This document shows positions 40,775 to 42,592 of a stretch of DNA of 42,592 bases, one piece after another. The stretch is from NCBI GenBank assembly GCA_902768435.1, contig CACXLJ010000019.1:1-42592 (forward strand), in the 5' to 3' direction. Each line of letters opens with the position of its first letter. The stretch's first letter is position 1. Under the pieces are notes generated by a model, which saw only the letters and a list, made by a program, of their open reading frames with translations, did not search any database and was not told the DNA's origin. A program made the position numbers and the translations under genes. This DNA is from an uncultured Bacteroidales bacterium (GTDB lineage: Bacteria; Bacteroidota; Bacteroidia; Bacteroidales; Muribaculaceae).

Positions 40775-42307
40775 ATGAAGAAACTTTTTACTTTTTTGTT
40801 GATTGCACTTGTTGCCATTAGTGTTAATGCAGCAGGAGTTATGATTTGTGGAAAGGTCTACAATGAGAACAGTTATCAGCTTATAAATCAGGAACTCACT
40901 GATGCTGGCTATTTGAAGAGCGGAAGTTTGGCCTATGATCCTGTGAACTACAAATTGACACTCAACAATGCCGATATATTGTGCGATAAAACTATTATTG
41001 AGACCTATCAGCTTGAGGACCTTGAGATAGAGGTGATAGGTAATTGCACACTCAAGACTAAAAAAGAAGGTAATGAGAATGTAGATAATGGCCTCAGCTG
41101 TATAAATGTCACTGCCGGTAATACCAAGCCAATGACTATTGATTTCACTGGCAACGGATCGCTGATAATGACTTCTACCAATATTGCTTTCTTTGCATTC
41201 AACCGATATAGCGTGCAATACAAGTTTGACGGTCCTGATGTCACCATTAAAGCTGCCCGTGGCATTTGGTCAACCAGTGTTTATCGTGTGGCTTATAAGA
41301 TGAATGCCGGTTCGTTGAAGATTTGGAGCGATTATGGAGCCATCGACCATGCTTTCAATATGGATAATGGTGTGTATGGCACTATGTCGTTTGCCCCAGG
41401 CATAAAAATCTTGGAGCCTTATGATGGCTACTGGGATTGTGTGTTGCCAAAGAATGGTTATGCCCAGATAAGACACTTTGCTGGTGAGGCCAAGACAGTG
41501 AAGATTGGCAGCACCTACGACCTCAAGGTTGGCGGAGTGCAAGTTACTACCCAAAACTGCAACGACATCCTGGGTGATGGCAAGGTCTCTTACTTTCAGA
41601 CAAATAACTTCTTGACTTTGAACAATGCCACAATTGAGACCGATCTTCAAGTCATCGTCAGTGACATCCAATGGCTAAAAATCAGGCTAGTGGGCAATAA
41701 CCGTCTCATCACTCATCACAATACTTATGGTATAGATTTAATTGAGTGTGATGGCGTGGCAATTGAAGGCGCAGGCAATGGAGTGGAAAATGACAAGTTG
41801 TCGATGGAATCGACTGTCAATCAAGTGGGCATAGGTTACTTCACCCATAAGAAAGGCGAACCTGCTCAAACCTACATCCGCAACTGCTCTATCACAATGC
41901 CCGAAGGTGAGATTCAAAACGAGGACAATGACTGCGCGCTCATTATAGAGAACGCATATATTCACTTAGCAGATGGTTACATAAGCACACCGCCAGCGCT
42001 CACCCTCAACAATTGCTACATCAGTAACCCCGTGGGAGGGCATGTTAGTGATTACGGCGAGATCTGTGCCAACGGCAGCAACGGCATGTACTGGGGTGAG
42101 ATTGAAATTAAGCCAGGCACTGCACCCTCGCCTGTCATTGTGGGTGATGTGAACGAAGATGGCGAAGTGGATGTGCGTGACATTACGGCTCTTATCGATA
42201 TCATCATGAACTCGATTACCGACAACCCACGCGCCGATGTGAGTGAAGATGGAGAGATTGATGTGCGCGACATCACCGCCCTCATTGACATCATCATGAA
42301 CAACTGA
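40775..42307 (+). CDS. Secreted beta-repeat protein with two C-terminal dockerin repeats
   Basis: A 510-residue exported protein. The signal peptide (LFTFLLIALVAISVNA) is cut near residue 19. The body is a string of beta segments of the type YKLTLNNADI and NNFLTLNNATI, with VGNNRLI and VIGNCTLKTK; the pattern suggests a repeated beta fold, possibly ligand-binding. The tail holds two dockerin-type repeats, GDVNEDGEVDVRDITALIDI and ADVSEDGEIDVRDITALIDI, each with an Asp-rich calcium loop. Dockerins bind cohesins, but no cohesin gene is in the window. I do not recognise an enzymatic domain. Function is unknown. Confidence 0.75.
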   Translation: MKKLFTFLLIALVAISVNAAGVMICGKVYNENSYQLINQELTDAGYLKSGSLAYDPVNYKLTLNNADILCDKTIIETYQLEDLEIEVIGNCTLKTKKEGNENVDNGLSCINVTAGNTKPMTIDFTGNGSLIMTSTNIAFFAFNRYSVQYKFDGPDVTIKAARGIWSTSVYRVAYKMNAGSLKIWSDYGAIDHAFNMDNGVYGTMSFAPGIKILEPYDGYWDCVLPKNGYAQIRHFAGEAKTVKIGSTYDLKVGGVQVTTQNCNDILGDGKVSYFQTNNFLTLNNATIETDLQVIVSDIQWLKIRLVGNNRLITHHNTYGIDLIECDGVAIEGAGNGVENDKLSMESTVNQVGIGYFTHKKGEPAQTYIRNCSITMPEGEIQNEDNDCALIIENAYIHLADGYISTPPALTLNNCYISNPVGGHVSDYGEICANGSNGMYWGEIEIKPGTAPSPVIVGDVNEDGEVDVRDITALIDIIMNSITDNPRADVSEDGEIDVRDITALIDIIMNN

Positions 42308-42318
42308 TAGTGTTATGA

Positions 42319-42592
42319 GGACTAAGTCCATTAGGGCCGCTGGTCGATGTGCTGGTGACGAAGTCGAATAAAGACAGTATAACGGGCTCAGGCATTAAGG
42401 GCACGATTACCTATGTGCCTGAAATCAACACGCTGACGCTCACCGATGCCACCATCACCTCGGCTACTAACGGGATTAAATCCGGGAGAACGGTTCCCGG
42501 CCTGAAGATAGTGCTCAACGGCACCAACACCATATCGATGACGGCATCGGGCCGCGCGGCAATAGATTTACAAAACAGCGATGGCGCCTCAA
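42319..42592 (+). pseudogene. Decayed or partial paralogue of the beta-repeat protein
   Basis: After the previous stop an open frame from 42319 to the right edge encodes VLVTKSNKDSITG, GTITYVPEINTLTLTDATI and LKIVLNGTNTISM. These align with VQVTTQNCNDILGDG, the FLTLNNATI strand and IRLVGNNRLI of the neighbour. An in-frame TGA lies at 42316-42318 and there is no ATG or signal peptide; only a GTG at 42349 could start it. It looks like a gene that has lost its 5' end, or a copy made by duplication. The frame continues past the window, so its far end cannot be judged. Confidence 0.55.

Noticed and set aside
1..42592. CRISPR arrays, insertion sequences, integrases, rRNA operons
   Set aside because: No regularly spaced repeats, transposase or integrase motifs, or rRNA sequence were seen on either strand.

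Overview
The window is a chromosomal segment of a member of the Bacteroidota, most likely a gut Bacteroidales (Muribaculaceae/Prevotellaceae-like; the family is an inference). Supporting signs are: promoters of the form TTTG, 19-20 nt, TAnnTTTG, with little Shine-Dalgarno sequence; a six-subunit Na+-NQR operon; a Rho factor with a very long disordered insert; an ExbB-ExbD-ExbD-TonB-PstS-TPR locus; an O/P-type porin; lipoproteins of the FISUMP type; and secreted proteins with dockerin repeats. No CRISPR array, insertion sequence, prophage or rRNA was seen. One tRNA is present, tRNA-Ala(GGC).

Layout. 1-3247 (+): end of a CHAT-protease gene, then a CHASE2 membrane sensor, a FISUMP lipoprotein, a DUF5675 protein and a small secreted protein, probably one transcription unit. 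3256-5025 (-): pheS and nth, separated by a terminator. 5181-6536 (+): tilS. 6537-9970 (-): a DUF5106/thioredoxin-like protein, then the most unusual gene in the window (an ECF sigma factor fused through one membrane helix and a long linker to an outer-membrane beta-barrel), then a methyltransferase. 10040-12821 (+): ybaK-aroC-THUMP-like methyltransferase, coupled by overlapping stop/start codons. 12947-13060: tRNA-Ala with its own promoter and terminator, followed by an acetyltransferase. 13826-17573 (-): rho-ruvX-def-guanine deaminase. 17975-23938 (-): nqrABCDEF. 24451-31064 (+): the Ton-motor locus exbB-exbD-exbD-tonB, then a small membrane protein, a PstS-like lipoprotein and a TPR protein. 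31192-35178: TIGR04076 protein (-), porin (+), an unknown secreted protein (+), a small winged-helix protein (-) and rsgA (+). 35310-39272 (-): pgk, pyrF, prfA, marC. 39527-42592 (+): two secreted dockerin-bearing proteins and the decayed start of a third relative.

How the parts fit. Most of the window is housekeeping: translation (pheS, tilS, tRNA-Ala, def, prfA, rsgA, ybaK), central metabolism (aroC, pgk, pyrF), DNA maintenance (nth, ruvX), transcription termination (rho), and sodium/proton energetics (NQR, ExbBD). The accessory and more novel pieces are the sigma/beta-barrel fusion, the CHAT-CHASE2 cassette at the left edge, and the dockerin-tagged proteins at the right edge. The sigma/beta-barrel fusion is the best candidate for an undescribed system. 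If both ends fold as the sequence suggests, one polypeptide links an RNA-polymerase-binding sigma module in the cytoplasm to a barrel in the outer membrane. All assignments come from reading the sequence; no database search was run.
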